The notes: generated by a model not told the origin, from the letters alone. Positions 27,114 to 37,172 are shown, counted from the first letter of the stretch. The stretch is 64,000 nucleotides of DNA from Skermanella stibiiresistens SB22 (GCF_000576635.1 NZ_AVFL01000008.1:124001-188000), one strand, 5' to 3'. Program-made: numbers and translations.

Positions 27114-28781
27114 TCAAACCGGCCGGTCGGGATCGCCTTCGCGTTCCATCACGGCCAGGAAGGCGTCCACGACGGCGGGATCGAAGTGGGTTCCGCTCTG
27201 CGATTTGAGGTGATCGATCGTATCCTTGGTCGCCCAAGCGTCCTTGTAGGGCCGCTTGTGCATCAGGGCGTCGTAGACGTCAGCCACCGCGGTGATCCGG
27301 CCGCTGATCGGGATGGCGTCGCCCTTCAGGCCAGCGGGATAACCGGTGCCGTCATATTTCTCGTGATGGGTCTCGGCCACCTCCGCGCCGAGGCTGAGGT
27401 AACTGCGGCCCGGCACCATCTTGGCGACCTCGCGCAGGACGTTGGCCCCGATCCTGGGATGTTGGCGGATCACGGCCATCTCATCCTCGGTCAACCGGGC
27501 AGGCTTGTTCAGGATGCTGTCGGGCAGCCCGACCTTGCCCACATCGTGGAGAATGCTGGCGAGCCCGATCTGGTCCACGAAGATGTCGTCGATCTCATGG
27601 GGATACTGGCCGCGCGCCTTCAATTCGGCGGCGATCATCGCGGTGAGCCGCTCGATCCGCCGGACATGCTGGCCGGTGATCTCGTCCTTGAACTCGGCGA
27701 GCTTGCCGAGCGCGTAGACGGTCGCCTTCTGGGAATTGACCACCTGTTCGTACAGGTAGACGTTGTCGAACGCGATCGCGACCTTGCCGCAGAAGATCTC
27801 CAGCAGCCCGCGGTCGAGCGACCCCAGCGGCGGGTGGCCGTCCATGTAGACGATGCTGGCCGAGTGGTTGCGGGAGCGGAAGACGATGACGCTGTGATCC
27901 GCGCGATAGATGTTGCGCCCTTCGTCGAACGCCTTCCTGATGTCGGCGATGGCGGCGGGGGATAGGATCTCGTCCAAGGGCCCGACCGCGTCGGCTCCCG
28001 AAATCTCCGAACTGGCGAGGACCTGGAATTCGCCGGTGAAATGGCCGTCGGAACCGCCGCGGTCATCCTGGCTGACGGTGCAGAGAAGCAGTCCGGACGC
28101 GCCGTGGATCAGCGAGCGGAGCTGGAGCAGGACGCCTTCCACGAACTGGGACATGGATCGATGCTCGAACAGCGAGGCCGAGCCGTCGATGATCTTCTCC
28201 AGCCCCCGCCGGCTCATCTCGATGCTGATGATGTGCTGGTACGAGCGGAGCGCCGCGACAACCGAGGTGAACAGTTTCTGGGCCGTCAGCTCGCTCTTCG
28301 CCTTGTAGTCGTTGATGTCGTAGTTGACGATCACCTGGCGCTCGGGCGCCTGCCCCGGCTGTCCCGTCCGCAGGATGATGCGAACCTGTTCGTTGCCTAC
28401 CTCGCGTCGAATGAACTCGACGCAGCGCAAACCGGCGTCATCCGTCTCCATCACCACGTCCAGCAGCACGACCGCGATGTCGGGGTGCAGCGGGAACAGC
28501 TCGCACGCCTCCGCGGCGCTGAAGGCGCTGACGAACTGCAAGGGCCGCTCGTCGAACTGGAAGTCGCTGAGAACGACCTTGGTGATCGCGTGGACCTCCC
28601 TGTCGTCATCGACGATCATGACTTTCCAGGGCGGCGGCTTGTGCGGCGTCAGCCAGCCGTGATTGGGCAGAAGGCCCGCGCCAATCTCGAGTGGGCTCCC
28701 GGCGTCGTCCCCGTCATCCGCCTCGTCGGCGAACATCAGGTCGTCGTCGTCCCCCTGGTTATCCCCGTCGATGTGCTTCAT
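27114..28781 (-). CDS. Response regulator with REC, DUF3369 and HD-GYP domains
   Basis: A 555-residue c-di-GMP phosphodiesterase-type response regulator. After an acidic N-terminal leader, a REC domain starts near residue 52 (VMIVDDDREVHAITK) with the phospho-acceptor Asp in VLLDVVME. A DUF3369-type sensor region follows (about 195-355), then an HD-GYP domain (about 360-545) with LHDVGKVGLPDSILNKP and HHEKYDGTGYP, so the metal ligands and GYP motif are intact. The start overlaps the kinase stop (TGATG at 28783-28779); an in-frame ATG at 28796 is possible. Kinase and regulator are therefore coupled. Confidence 0.92.
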   Translation of the reverse strand: MKHIDGDNQGDDDDLMFADEADDGDDAGSPLEIGAGLLPNHGWLTPHKPPPWKVMIVDDDREVHAITKVVLSDFQFDERPLQFVSAFSAAEACELFPLHPDIAVVLLDVVMETDDAGLRCVEFIRREVGNEQVRIILRTGQPGQAPERQVIVNYDINDYKAKSELTAQKLFTSVVAALRSYQHIISIEMSRRGLEKIIDGSASLFEHRSMSQFVEGVLLQLRSLIHGASGLLLCTVSQDDRGGSDGHFTGEFQVLASSEISGADAVGPLDEILSPAAIADIRKAFDEGRNIYRADHSVIVFRSRNHSASIVYMDGHPPLGSLDRGLLEIFCGKVAIAFDNVYLYEQVVNSQKATVYALGKLAEFKDEITGQHVRRIERLTAMIAAELKARGQYPHEIDDIFVDQIGLASILHDVGKVGLPDSILNKPARLTEDEMAVIRQHPRIGANVLREVAKMVPGRSYLSLGAEVAETHHEKYDGTGYPAGLKGDAIPISGRITAVADVYDALMHKRPYKDAWATKDTIDHLKSQSGTHFDPAVVDAFLAVMEREGDPDRPV

Positions 28782-30508
28782 CACTGGTCCACCCATCGCT
28801 CCACGTTACCCGGTGCGGTCCTGGGAATGGAGAGGATGAAGGTCGCCCCCTGCCCCTCGGCACTCTTGACCTCGATGGCGCCGCCCAAACTTTGGGTCAC
28901 GATATTGTATACGATATGAAGACCCAGCCCGGTCCCACCCGTTCCCCGCTTCGTGGTGAAGAAGGGCTCGAAGATGCGCGCCAAATTCTTCTCCGGTATG
29001 CCGCGCCCACTGTCGCCATACCGGATCTCGATTATGTCGTCATCCCGCAACTCCGCCGATATGGCGATGGTGCCGACCTGACCTTCCGCGAAGCCGTGTA
29101 TGATCGAATTCATCACAAAGTTAGTAAGGACTTGAGATAATGCACCCGGATAGCTATCGATTTCAAGATCATCCGGACAGTCCACGACGACGCTGTGATG
29201 GGTCTGCTTCAGCCGTGGCTTCAGGCTGAGAAGGATCTCGGAGATATACGTCGACAAGTTGAACTGGCGGCGTATGTCGGTCGACTGATCGACCGCCACC
29301 TGCTTGAAGCTCTGGATCAGCTCCGCGGCGCGCCCGATCGTCGCCACCATGATCGCGGATGTCTCGGTCGCGGTCTCCAGGTACCGCTCGACCTCGGACT
29401 TCTTCAGCTTGCCACCGTGGAACTGGGCTCCGAATTCCCCGGTCCGCTCGCCGAGATGGGAAGCGGCGGTCAGCGCCGTGCCGATCGGAGTGTTGATCTC
29501 ATGGGCGACTCCCGCCACCAGAGAGCCGAGGGCGGCCATCTTCTCCGCCTGGATCAGGCTGTTCTGGGCTTGGTGCAGGCGGTCATAGGCCAGCTCCGCC
29601 GTCTCCTTCGAGGCGCGAAGCTCGTCCTCGATCCGCTTCCGCTCGTTGATGACGTTGACGGCGGTCAGGCTGGCCTGCTCGCCCATGTGATCGAACAGGC
29701 GAGCCGACAGCAGCGCCCAGAACGGCCGATGCTGGCTGTCGCCCAGTTGGATCTCGAACTCGTCCACCTGCCCGTCCTGCCGCAGCAGGGCTCCCAGGCG
29801 CCGACGCTCCTCCTCCACCAGATAGAAGTCGGTGGCGTGGCGGCCGACCGCGACATCGGCGGCGATGCCGAACAGCTCGGAGGCCCGCCGGTTGATCTGG
29901 AGGATCGTCGCGTCGGAGGTCCGGGCCAGCACCAGGGGGATCGGCACGGCGTCGATCAACTCGCGCTGCACCACCTCCGCCTGCTTCCGCGCCGTGATGT
30001 CGGTGAAACCGACCAGCATCGCGTCGTCGCCGTGATACGGGATGCGGACGGCTGACAACGTGACCCAGAAGATGCGGCCGGCGGCGTTCCGCAAGCGGAC
30101 CTCGCGCTCGTCCACCCTGCCGTCGCGGTCCAGCAGCGCCTGGACCTCCTCGTAATCGTCGCGACTGGCGTATTTGACCGTGGATCGGCGGCCCTTCATG
30201 AACGCCGCGTCCTGATCCGCCATGCGGGCGAGCGGCGTGTTGACGTACAGCACGACCTCGTCGCTCCGCCGCACCACGGCGACCGGAAAGGGGATGGCGT
30301 CCAGGATCAACCGCTGGCCGGAGTGACTGTCCTCGGCGCCCTTGGCCGGCGCGTCGGTCTCCTCGATCCCCAGGGAGGCCAGGGATATCAGGCCGGCGGC
30401 ATCGCGGCTTCGCAGAGGAGAGCGAACGGAGTGGTTGCGTCGTCCGGTCCACCATCCCCCCCCGAAGATGGCGGCCGCGCCCAGCAGGAGCAGCGATGTG
30501 TTTATCAT
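28781..30508 (-). CDS. PAS-domain sensor histidine kinase
   Basis: A hybrid-free kinase of about 575 residues. One N-terminal membrane helix (about 5-18) is followed by two PAS domains (about 65-175 and 185-300), a coiled linker, the phospho-acceptor His in GVAHEINTP, and a HATPase_c domain with N box VLTNFVMNSIIHG, DSGRGIPEKN and TGGTGLGLHIV. This is a His kinase of the HPK4-like group. The start is uncertain: ATG 30508 has a weak ribosome site, and GTG 30541 is in frame. It is the cognate partner of the HD-GYP regulator it overlaps. Confidence 0.9.
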   Translation of the reverse strand: MINTSLLLLGAAAIFGGGWWTGRRNHSVRSPLRSRDAAGLISLASLGIEETDAPAKGAEDSHSGQRLILDAIPFPVAVVRRSDEVVLYVNTPLARMADQDAAFMKGRRSTVKYASRDDYEEVQALLDRDGRVDEREVRLRNAAGRIFWVTLSAVRIPYHGDDAMLVGFTDITARKQAEVVQRELIDAVPIPLVLARTSDATILQINRRASELFGIAADVAVGRHATDFYLVEEERRRLGALLRQDGQVDEFEIQLGDSQHRPFWALLSARLFDHMGEQASLTAVNVINERKRIEDELRASKETAELAYDRLHQAQNSLIQAEKMAALGSLVAGVAHEINTPIGTALTAASHLGERTGEFGAQFHGGKLKKSEVERYLETATETSAIMVATIGRAAELIQSFKQVAVDQSTDIRRQFNLSTYISEILLSLKPRLKQTHHSVVVDCPDDLEIDSYPGALSQVLTNFVMNSIIHGFAEGQVGTIAISAELRDDDIIEIRYGDSGRGIPEKNLARIFEPFFTTKRGTGGTGLGLHIVYNIVTQSLGGAIEVKSAEGQGATFILSIPRTAPGNVERWVDQ

Positions 30509-30617
30509 TGTGTTTCTTGTGGCGGCGATTGCTCGAACCACAATAAACGCGATTTAGTTATGAAAAGTTAGCCGTGAATGCCTGCGACATCACCACGCGG
30601 ATAGTTTGATATCGAAG

Positions 30618-31343
30618 TTAATTCGGCGCCACCCGATCCGGCGCCACGACTTCCCGGCCGGGCGCCAATACGGGGGGAACCGCGAGCCGCCACAATCCAG
30701 CCCGCCCGATCCCGATGACGCGCAGCCCCGCCGGCAGCATCGCCTGATACCCGATGTGGTGATGGCCATGCACGATCAGCCGGGCCCCCATCGACCGGGC
30801 GAGATCGTCCAGCACCCCGAAGCCATGGCGATGGCTGCTGGGGGCTTCGTGGCACACCAGGACATCGGCCCGCTCGGCTCGGAGCTTCTGGTAGTCCTCC
30901 CACCAGATCGACACGCGCTGCGCCAGCGGCAGCCCGCCACGCCAGCGGTGCCCGGGCGGCAGCGCGTCCAGATAGCTCTCGCGATCCGGGAAACGGGGGG
31001 CACCGTCACCTTCCGACGGATGCCAGATCCGGCCCCGGAAGACGCCGCCGAGGCCGGCGATCCGAAGCCCCGGCGCCACCTCGGCCACACGCCCATGGAG
31101 GTTGGCGTCGCCCAGGCCACTGTCGAACAGGTTGCAGTACCAGTGGACCCGATCGCCATCATGATTGCCGGGAATCCACCAGACCCGAACCCCGGCGTCG
31201 AGCACCGGGGCCAGCACCTCGTCGAGGGGCTGCTCCAGGTCGTGGTCGCCGACGATCACGACGGCCGCAGGACGTTTCGCCGCCACCGCCCGGATGATCT
31301 GGGAATAGCTCCCGTGAGGATCGCCGCAGAACAGGATGGTCAC
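30618..31343 (-). CDS. Calcineurin-like metallophosphoesterase
   Basis: A 241-residue cytosolic phosphoesterase. All the di-metal motifs are visible: CGDPHGS (residues 6-12), VGDHD, GNHDGD, CHEAPSS and VHGHHHIGY. The substrate is not evident; the family includes nucleotide, phosphodiester and phosphoprotein hydrolases. The start is GTG 31343, directly at the first beta strand. It appears to be a single gene; the kinase gene begins about 110 nt away on the same strand. Confidence 0.85.
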   Translation of the reverse strand: MTILFCGDPHGSYSQIIRAVAAKRPAAVVIVGDHDLEQPLDEVLAPVLDAGVRVWWIPGNHDGDRVHWYCNLFDSGLGDANLHGRVAEVAPGLRIAGLGGVFRGRIWHPSEGDGAPRFPDRESYLDALPPGHRWRGGLPLAQRVSIWWEDYQKLRAERADVLVCHEAPSSHRHGFGVLDDLARSMGARLIVHGHHHIGYQAMLPAGLRVIGIGRAGLWRLAVPPVLAPGREVVAPDRVAPN

Positions 31344-31509
31344 GGTGCGCCCAATCGCCCTTTCATTCGATCACCGGCGGAAGCGGGCACATGCCGAAGC
31401 CTCGGCTGATCGATGCCGGACGCGGGAGGCGTCACGGCGCGCTCGCTACCCCGCTTTTAGTGTAAAGTGCGCCGCTTCCCCAAGGAAATGGAAAATCATC
31501 CAACTTCCA

Positions 31510-32397
31510 TCACCGGCCAACCGGGGGCACGGTCACCAGATAGGCCGCGATGGCCTCGCGATCCGCCGCCGTCAGCTTGGAGGTGCTGTTGGAGACGACC
31601 TCGTTCATGCCGCCACCGACGAAGTCGCCGTCCGGGGTCATCCCGATCTCCAGCATGAAGGCGATGTCGTTGGCCGACCACTTGCCGATACCGGCCTGCT
31701 GGTCGGAGGTTATGTTCGGCACCGGTTTGCCTTCGGGACCATCGGCCGACCCGCCCAGCGATTTGGAGTGGTCCACCGCGCCTAAGAAGTTGCGGGGGCT
31801 GTGACACTCGCCGCAATGGCCGGCGGCCTCGACCAGATAGCGGCCCCGCAGCCATTTTTCATCACGGCCGGGAGCCGGCGGCAGGCCGCCTTCGTCGAGG
31901 AACATCGCCTGCCAGACCGGCAGCAGGAAGCGCCAGCCGAACGGCGGCGAGACCTCGTGGGGCCGGTTGGGCTTGGCGACCGCGGGCTGCGCGTCCAGAT
32001 AGGCCTTGAGATCCTGGAGGTCCTGGTCGGTCAGATGGGTGAACGCGGTGTAGGGAAAGACCGGAAAGTAGGAACTGCCGTCCGGAGCCTTGCCCTCGCG
32101 CATGGCGCAGTTGAAATCCGCCTGGGTCCAGCCGCCTATGCCGCTGTCGCGATCCGGCGTGATGTTGGGCGAGTAAAACGTCCCGAACGGTGTCTTGAGG
32201 GCCCGGCCGCCGGCCAGCCGGGGCGCGTCCTTGGACTCGGTGTGGCAGCCCAGGCACCCGGCGGCGTTGAAGACGTATTCGCCGCGCTTGACCGGATCGT
32301 CGCCACCCGGCTGATCCGACGTTTGGGCCAGGGAGGAGGACGCGCCGCCGGCCAGCAAGGCCAGCGACACACCCAGGCGCGAAAGCCAGAAAGCCAC
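31510..32397 (-). CDS. Dihaem c-type cytochrome
   Basis: A 295-residue exported electron carrier. Residues 1-24 form a signal peptide ending ...SLAQ. The two haem sites are CLGCH near residue 48 and CGECH near 196, each followed by a possible Met ligand region. The first half resembles the cytochrome subunits of membrane dehydrogenases (APRLAGGRALKTPFGTFYSPNITPD). The start is GTG 32397, 2 nt after the cytochrome c' stop, so the two are co-translated. No dehydrogenase gene is adjacent, so its electron donor is unknown. Confidence 0.9.
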   Translation of the reverse strand: MAFWLSRLGVSLALLAGGASSSLAQTSDQPGGDDPVKRGEYVFNAAGCLGCHTESKDAPRLAGGRALKTPFGTFYSPNITPDRDSGIGGWTQADFNCAMREGKAPDGSSYFPVFPYTAFTHLTDQDLQDLKAYLDAQPAVAKPNRPHEVSPPFGWRFLLPVWQAMFLDEGGLPPAPGRDEKWLRGRYLVEAAGHCGECHSPRNFLGAVDHSKSLGGSADGPEGKPVPNITSDQQAGIGKWSANDIAFMLEIGMTPDGDFVGGGMNEVVSNSTSKLTAADREAIAAYLVTVPPVGR

Positions 32398-32399
32398 GC

Positions 32400-32912
32400 C
32401 TAGTTTTTCTTCTGGCGGAAGTCATCATGGCAGCCGCCGCAGGACTGCCCGACCTGGCCGAACTGGCGGGCGATCGACGCGCGGTCCTCTCCCGTCGCCG
32501 CGGTCGTCAACCCGTCGCTGGCGGTGACCAGACGGGTGGCCGCCTGCTCGAACTTGGGCCATTGCTGCCAGATCTCGGGCTTGGCCTCGCTGCCGTCGAC
32601 CGTGCCGATGCCGGTGTTGGCCGGGAACAGGTTGGGCACGATCTTGTGCGATGCCTGCTGGAGTGCCGCGGCGCCCTCGCGGACACCCTCGATCGTGCCG
32701 CCCTCGTTCTTGACGTAGGCGGCGATCTTCTTCATGGCGTCGCCCATCGACTTCATGGCGGTCTCGCGCTCCTTGGCCACCGCCGCCGGGTCGGTCGACA
32801 CGGGCTGGGGCGACTGGGCGAAGGAACTGGCGGCGGCCAGAAGCACGCTGGCCGACGCTATGGTGATCGCGGCACTTCGAATGATGCCGTTCGTCTCGCT
32901 GAGTTTGCCCAA
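32400..32912 (-). CDS. Cytochrome c' (class II)
   Basis: A 170-residue periplasmic four-helix cytochrome. A signal peptide (about 1-33, ending SSFAQ) precedes the helices, and the single haem motif SCGGCHDDFR sits near the C-terminus, as class II cytochromes require. Such proteins bind NO or CO or act in electron transfer. The start is TTG 32912 with a strong ribosome site (GGAAGGAG); there is no nearby ATG. It is the first gene of a two-gene unit with the dihaem cytochrome. Confidence 0.92.
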   Translation of the reverse strand: MGKLSETNGIIRSAAITIASASVLLAAASSFAQSPQPVSTDPAAVAKERETAMKSMGDAMKKIAAYVKNEGGTIEGVREGAAALQQASHKIVPNLFPANTGIGTVDGSEAKPEIWQQWPKFEQAATRLVTASDGLTTAATGEDRASIARQFGQVGQSCGGCHDDFRQKKN

Positions 32913-33169
32913 GGAAACTCTCCTTCCGCTGGTTACCAGGGAAATAGACGCGAAACCCTAGGGCGGCATCCCAACGCAGAAGGATTACCCAATTCGGTCC
33001 AACGTTCGGATATGGCCGCGCCGTGGGTTTTAGGACCATGTGAACCAACCGCGCGCTGGAGATGGATCGGCTGGTCACACCTCGGCGGTGGTCGATCCTG
33101 GATAAGTGGCTCTCGGAAAGCCCGAATCGCAAACCTCCGGTGAGGATTAATTCACACTGAATTATTTAT

Positions 33170-33224
33170 TTGACAGCTCCGTGGTGACATGCAAAAGTTA
33201 ACCTAACGTTAAGCGCTCAAGCGC
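33170..33224 (+). promoter_or_regulatory. Promoter and operator candidates before the ROK regulator gene
   Basis: In the 335-bp gap 32913-33247, nothing notable is seen until an AT-rich stretch from 33148. A good -35 box TTGACA lies at 33170-33175, with a weak -10 (AAAAGT) 17 nt later. TTAAC-N5-GTTAA (33198-33212) and GCGCT-CA-AGCGC (33213-33224) are adjacent inverted repeats between this promoter and the ATG at 33248, where an autorepressor would bind. The ribosome site is GGGGAGG near 33230. Confidence 0.5.
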
Positions 33225-33247
33225 GACATCGGGGAGGCAAGGTTCAC

Positions 33248-34474
33248 ATGACCAGCGCGTCGAACGGCAACCCAGCCACCGGCCAGGGTAGCAACTCGGT
33301 CAATATCCGCCTGTTCAACGAGCGCGTGATCCTCAACGCGCTCCGCCGCCTGGGCCAAGCCTCCAAGGCCGATCTCTCCCGCTATGTCAGCCTGACCAAC
33401 AACACCGCCGGCGTCATCGTCAAGGAACTGGAAGAACGCAACCTGATCCGCAGCGAGGGCAAGCGCTCCGGCGGACGCGGACAGCCGGCGACGTTGCTGT
33501 CGCTCGATCCCGACGGCGCCTATTCGATCGGAGTCAAGTTCGGCCGCCGCTCGATCGACACCCTGCTCGTGGATTTTCGCGGCCATGTGCTGGACCGGCG
33601 CCATCACGAGCTTGATTTCCCCATGCCGGACGAGGCGGTCGGATTGGCGCTCCACGACATCGCGGCCTTGCGCAAGGCCGTGCCCCAGAGCGGCCGCGCC
33701 CGGATGGCCGGCATCGGCCTCGCCACCCCCTATGACATGGGTAGCTGGCGGCGCGAGCTGGATATCGCCTCGGACGCCTACCGCGTCTGGAACGAGGTCG
33801 ACATCGCCGCCCGCGTCGGCGCCGAAACCGGCTTGCCGGTGTTCCGCGAGAATGACGGCACGGCGGCGGCGGTGGCCGAGATGTTCCGGGGCCGGGGCCG
33901 CGAATTGGACAGCTTCGTCCATGTCTTCATCGGCGCGGCGGTCGGTGGCGGTATCGTCCTCAATGGCGAGTACTATGGCGGCAAGACGGGCTACGGTGGC
34001 GATATCGGCCTGATGCCGGTCGGCCGCTCCAAGCTGGCGACGGCACCGGAGCCATCCCGCAGCCACGACATCCTGCTGACCCGCGCCTCTGTCAATTCGC
34101 TGATCCGGCACCTGCGCGGCAATGGCGTGGCGATCTCCAGCCGGAGCGAGGTCGAGGAGGCCCTGACCCGCCATCCCGACTTGGTGGCGGAATGGCTGGA
34201 CGACTGCGCCGACGCCCTGGTCGTCCCGCTGCTCTCTGCCGCCCGGCTGCTCGACGTGGAGGCCATCGTGATCGACGGCGACCTGCCCAAGTCGATCAAG
34301 GAGGACCTGCTGGAGCGGCTGGGTCCCTTGCTGGAGGAGGCCTCCCCGGAGGCCAGGAAGCCGCCCCGGCTTCTGCTGGGGATGATCGGCCGGGAAGCCT
34401 CGGCGCTGGGAGCCGCGATCCTGCCACTGCACCTGAACTTCAGCCCCAGCCGGGAAATCCTGGTCAACCAGTAG
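33248..34474 (+). CDS. ROK-family transcriptional regulator
   Basis: A 408-residue sugar-responsive regulator. Residues about 25-85 form a winged helix-turn-helix (KADLSRYVSLTNNTAGVIVKEL is in this region). The rest is a ROK sugar-kinase-like domain with FRENDGTAAAVAEM and GAAVGGGIVLNGE. The zinc site of classical ROK proteins (His followed by CxCGxxGC) is replaced by GGDIGLMPVGRSKLAT with no Cys, so ligand binding differs from Mlc/NagC. It lies 60 nt upstream of the sugar ABC genes and probably controls them. Confidence 0.9.
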   Translation: MTSASNGNPATGQGSNSVNIRLFNERVILNALRRLGQASKADLSRYVSLTNNTAGVIVKELEERNLIRSEGKRSGGRGQPATLLSLDPDGAYSIGVKFGRRSIDTLLVDFRGHVLDRRHHELDFPMPDEAVGLALHDIAALRKAVPQSGRARMAGIGLATPYDMGSWRRELDIASDAYRVWNEVDIAARVGAETGLPVFRENDGTAAAVAEMFRGRGRELDSFVHVFIGAAVGGGIVLNGEYYGGKTGYGGDIGLMPVGRSKLATAPEPSRSHDILLTRASVNSLIRHLRGNGVAISSRSEVEEALTRHPDLVAEWLDDCADALVVPLLSAARLLDVEAIVIDGDLPKSIKEDLLERLGPLLEEASPEARKPPRLLLGMIGREASALGAAILPLHLNFSPSREILVNQ

Positions 34475-34537
34475 CTTTCCGGACCACGGGGATACGGCCA
34501 AACCAAGAAACAACCATCGATCTCAACGGAGGGAACC

Positions 34538-36097
34538 ATGGGTGCGACAGCGCTCAGCGCGCAGACACAGGCCACGCGTCCGCCGACATTGGAGATGCGC
34601 GGCATCTCCAAGACTTTCCCCGGCACCAAGGCGCTCAGCAACGTCGCCCTCAAGGCCTGGGGTGGCGAGATCCTGTCCCTGATGGGCGAGAACGGTGCCG
34701 GCAAGAGCACGCTGATGAAGGTGCTGTCGGGCGCCTATCAGGCCGACGCCGGCGGGCAGATCCTGATCGATGGCGAGGTGATCGACATCTCCAACCCCCA
34801 CGTGGCGCGGGAACACGGCATCGCGATCATCTACCAGGAACTCAGCCTGCTGCCGAACCTGAGCGTCGCCGAGAACATCTTCTTCGGCCGCGAGCCGTCC
34901 AAGGGCGGGCTCATCGACCGGCGGACCATGCGGGAGAGCTGCCGCGACGTGCTGAAGCGGCTGGGCGCCACCTTCGGACCCGAGACGATCGTGGCGCAGC
35001 TGTCGATCGCCGAACGCCAGCTGGTCGAGATCGCCCGGGCGCTCCAGTCGAAGTCCAAGATCCTGGTGATGGACGAACCGACGACCACCCTGTCGTCGCG
35101 GGAGACCGACCGGCTGTTCGCGCTGATGCGCCAGCTTCGGAACGACGGTTTGGCGATCATCTACATCAGCCACCGCATGGCGGAGGTCTACGAGTTGTCG
35201 GACCGCGTGTCGGTGCTGCGCGACGGGACCTATGTCGGCACCCTGGACAAGGACGACATCTCGGCCGAGAAGCTGGTCAAGATGATGGTCGGCCGCGATC
35301 TCGGCAGCTTCTACAAGCACGACCACGTCGCCAAGGCGGGCCGGGCCAAGGGGCAGCCGATGCTGTCGGTCGAGGGGGTGACGGATGGCGGCAAGCGGGT
35401 CCATCCCGCCAGCTTCACCCTTTACGCCGGCGAGGTGCTGGGTTTGGCGGGGCTGGTCGGCTCCGGCCGGACGGAACTCGCCCGCCTGATCTACGGCGCC
35501 GATCCCAAGGCGGGCGGCACGGTCAAGGTGGACGGCAAGCCGGTCGACATCCGGTCACCCAAGGACGGCATCGACGCCGGCATCACCTATCTTACCGAGG
35601 ATCGCAAGCACCAGGGCCTGTTCCTGGACATGTCGGTCAAGGACAACGTCAATTTCAGCGTGATCGGCCGTGACGCCAGGGGCGGCGGCGTGCTGAACCG
35701 GCGGAAGGCGGTCGAACGGGCGAAGAGCTCGATCGCCAACCTGAAGATCCGGGTCGCCAGCGCCGCCATCGGCGTCGGCACGCTGTCCGGCGGAAACCAG
35801 CAGAAGGTCCTGCTGGCCCGCTGGCTGGAAGCGAAGCCGCGCGTGATGATCCTCGACGAGCCGACGCGCGGCGTCGACATCGGCGCCAAGGCCGAGATCT
35901 ACCGCATCATCGACCAGCTCGCCCAAAGCGGCGTGGCTGTGCTGGTGATCTCCAGCGAGTTGCCGGAGGTCATGGGCATCTGCGACCGCATCCTGGTGAT
36001 GCGGGAAGGACATATCGAAGGCCAGGTCGGCGGAGCCGACGGCCCACCCGTCACCCAGGAAGCCATCATGGCGCTCGCCACCGGCGTCCAGCTCTGA
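34538..36097 (+). CDS. Sugar ABC transporter ATPase (ribose/fructose class)
   Basis: A 519-residue double ATPase of the RbsA/FrcA type. The first domain has Walker [10 protein letters not shown] near residue 61, Q-loop YQELSLLPN, and Walker [11 protein letters not shown]. The second starts near 275, has a degenerate P-loop ([10 protein letters not shown]), the signature [15 protein letters not shown] and [12 protein letters not shown]. This asymmetry is normal in the family. ATG 34538 follows ACGGAGGGAACC. It energises import with the permease and binding protein downstream. The sugar is most likely fructose or ribose, inferred from neighbours. Confidence 0.92.
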   Translation: MGATALSAQTQATRPPTLEMRGISKTFPGTKALSNVALKAWGGEILSLMGENGAGKSTLMKVLSGAYQADAGGQILIDGEVIDISNPHVAREHGIAIIYQELSLLPNLSVAENIFFGREPSKGGLIDRRTMRESCRDVLKRLGATFGPETIVAQLSIAERQLVEIARALQSKSKILVMDEPTTTLSSRETDRLFALMRQLRNDGLAIIYISHRMAEVYELSDRVSVLRDGTYVGTLDKDDISAEKLVKMMVGRDLGSFYKHDHVAKAGRAKGQPMLSVEGVTDGGKRVHPASFTLYAGEVLGLAGLVGSGRTELARLIYGADPKAGGTVKVDGKPVDIRSPKDGIDAGITYLTEDRKHQGLFLDMSVKDNVNFSVIGRDARGGGVLNRRKAVERAKSSIANLKIRVASAAIGVGTLSGGNQQKVLLARWLEAKPRVMILDEPTRGVDIGAKAEIYRIIDQLAQSGVAVLVISSELPEVMGICDRILVMREGHIEGQVGGADGPPVTQEAIMALATGVQL

Positions 36098-36155
36098 CCG
36101 GGTTCCACCAGACCCGGTCGGATCAGAAAAAAGATATCCAGGAGGAAGTCTTCCC

Positions 36156-37172
36156 ATGTGTTCGATGAAGACGATGGGCGCCGATAGCCAGATCGCCGAC
36201 GAGAAGTCGGCCGCGGCGGCCACCCGCAAGCAAAACCTGCACACCATCATCCAGGTCGTCGGCATGCTGCCGGTGCTGATCCTGATCTGCATCGGTTTCG
36301 AGTTCGCCACCGGCAAGTTCCTGACCGCCCGGAACATCTCGATCGTCATGCAGCAGGCGTCGATCAACATCGTGCTGGCGACGGGACTGACCTTCGTCAT
36401 CCTGACCGGCGGCATCGACCTGGCGGTCGGCGCCGTGCTGGCGGTCTCCGCGGTCACCGCCGTGTCCATGACGCTGACCGGCATGCCCGACTTGGCGATC
36501 CCGCTGGCCCTGCTGGTCGGCCTGGCGCTGGGTGCCGTCAACGGCAGCCTGATCGCGTTCTTCCGCCTGCCGCCGTTCATCGTGACGCTGGGCGCCATGA
36601 CGGCGGTCCGCGGCCTGTCCCGGCTGTCGGCCAACGACACCACGGTCTTCAACGCCGCCCTGCCCTTCGCCTGGATCGGCAACAGCCAGCTGTTCGGCAT
36701 CCCCTGGATGGTGATCATCGCCTTGGCCGTGGTCGCCATCAGCTGGTTCGTCCTGCGCCGCACCGTGCTGGGCGTCTGGATCTACGGCGTCGGCGGCAAC
36801 CCGGACGCGGCCCGGCTGTCGGGCATCAAGGTCTGGGCGGTGCTTCTGTTCGTCTACGCCATCTCCGGCATGCTGGCGGGTCTCGCCGGCGTCATGTCCG
36901 CAGCCCGCACCTTGTCGGCCAACGGCGCGCAGCTGGGCATGGGCTATGAACTGGACGCCATCGCCGCGGTCATCCTGGGCGGCACCAGCTTCGTCGGTGG
37001 CATCGGCTCGATCTTCGGCACGCTGATCGGCGCCCTGATCATCGCGGTGCTGTCCAACGGACTGATCCTGATGAATGTCAGCGAGGTCTGGCAGCTCATC
37101 ATCAAGGGTCTGGTCATCGTCGGCGCCGTGGCGCTGGACCGGTACCGCAACAAGGGGAGCGCCCGCACCTGA
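36156..37172 (+). CDS. Sugar ABC transporter permease (RbsC/FrcC type)
   Basis: A 338-residue inner-membrane permease with about 8-10 hydrophobic helices. It has the family motif LTGGIDLAVGAVLAVSAV near residue 88 and LGGTSFVGGIGSIFGTLIG near 272. The N-terminal 30 residues are polar and cytoplasmic. A ribosome site (CCAGGAGGAAG) precedes ATG 36156. It forms the homodimeric channel with the ATPase upstream. Confidence 0.92.
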   Translation: MCSMKTMGADSQIADEKSAAAATRKQNLHTIIQVVGMLPVLILICIGFEFATGKFLTARNISIVMQQASINIVLATGLTFVILTGGIDLAVGAVLAVSAVTAVSMTLTGMPDLAIPLALLVGLALGAVNGSLIAFFRLPPFIVTLGAMTAVRGLSRLSANDTTVFNAALPFAWIGNSQLFGIPWMVIIALAVVAISWFVLRRTVLGVWIYGVGGNPDAARLSGIKVWAVLLFVYAISGMLAGLAGVMSAARTLSANGAQLGMGYELDAIAAVILGGTSFVGGIGSIFGTLIGALIIAVLSNGLILMNVSEVWQLIIKGLVIVGAVALDRYRNKGSART

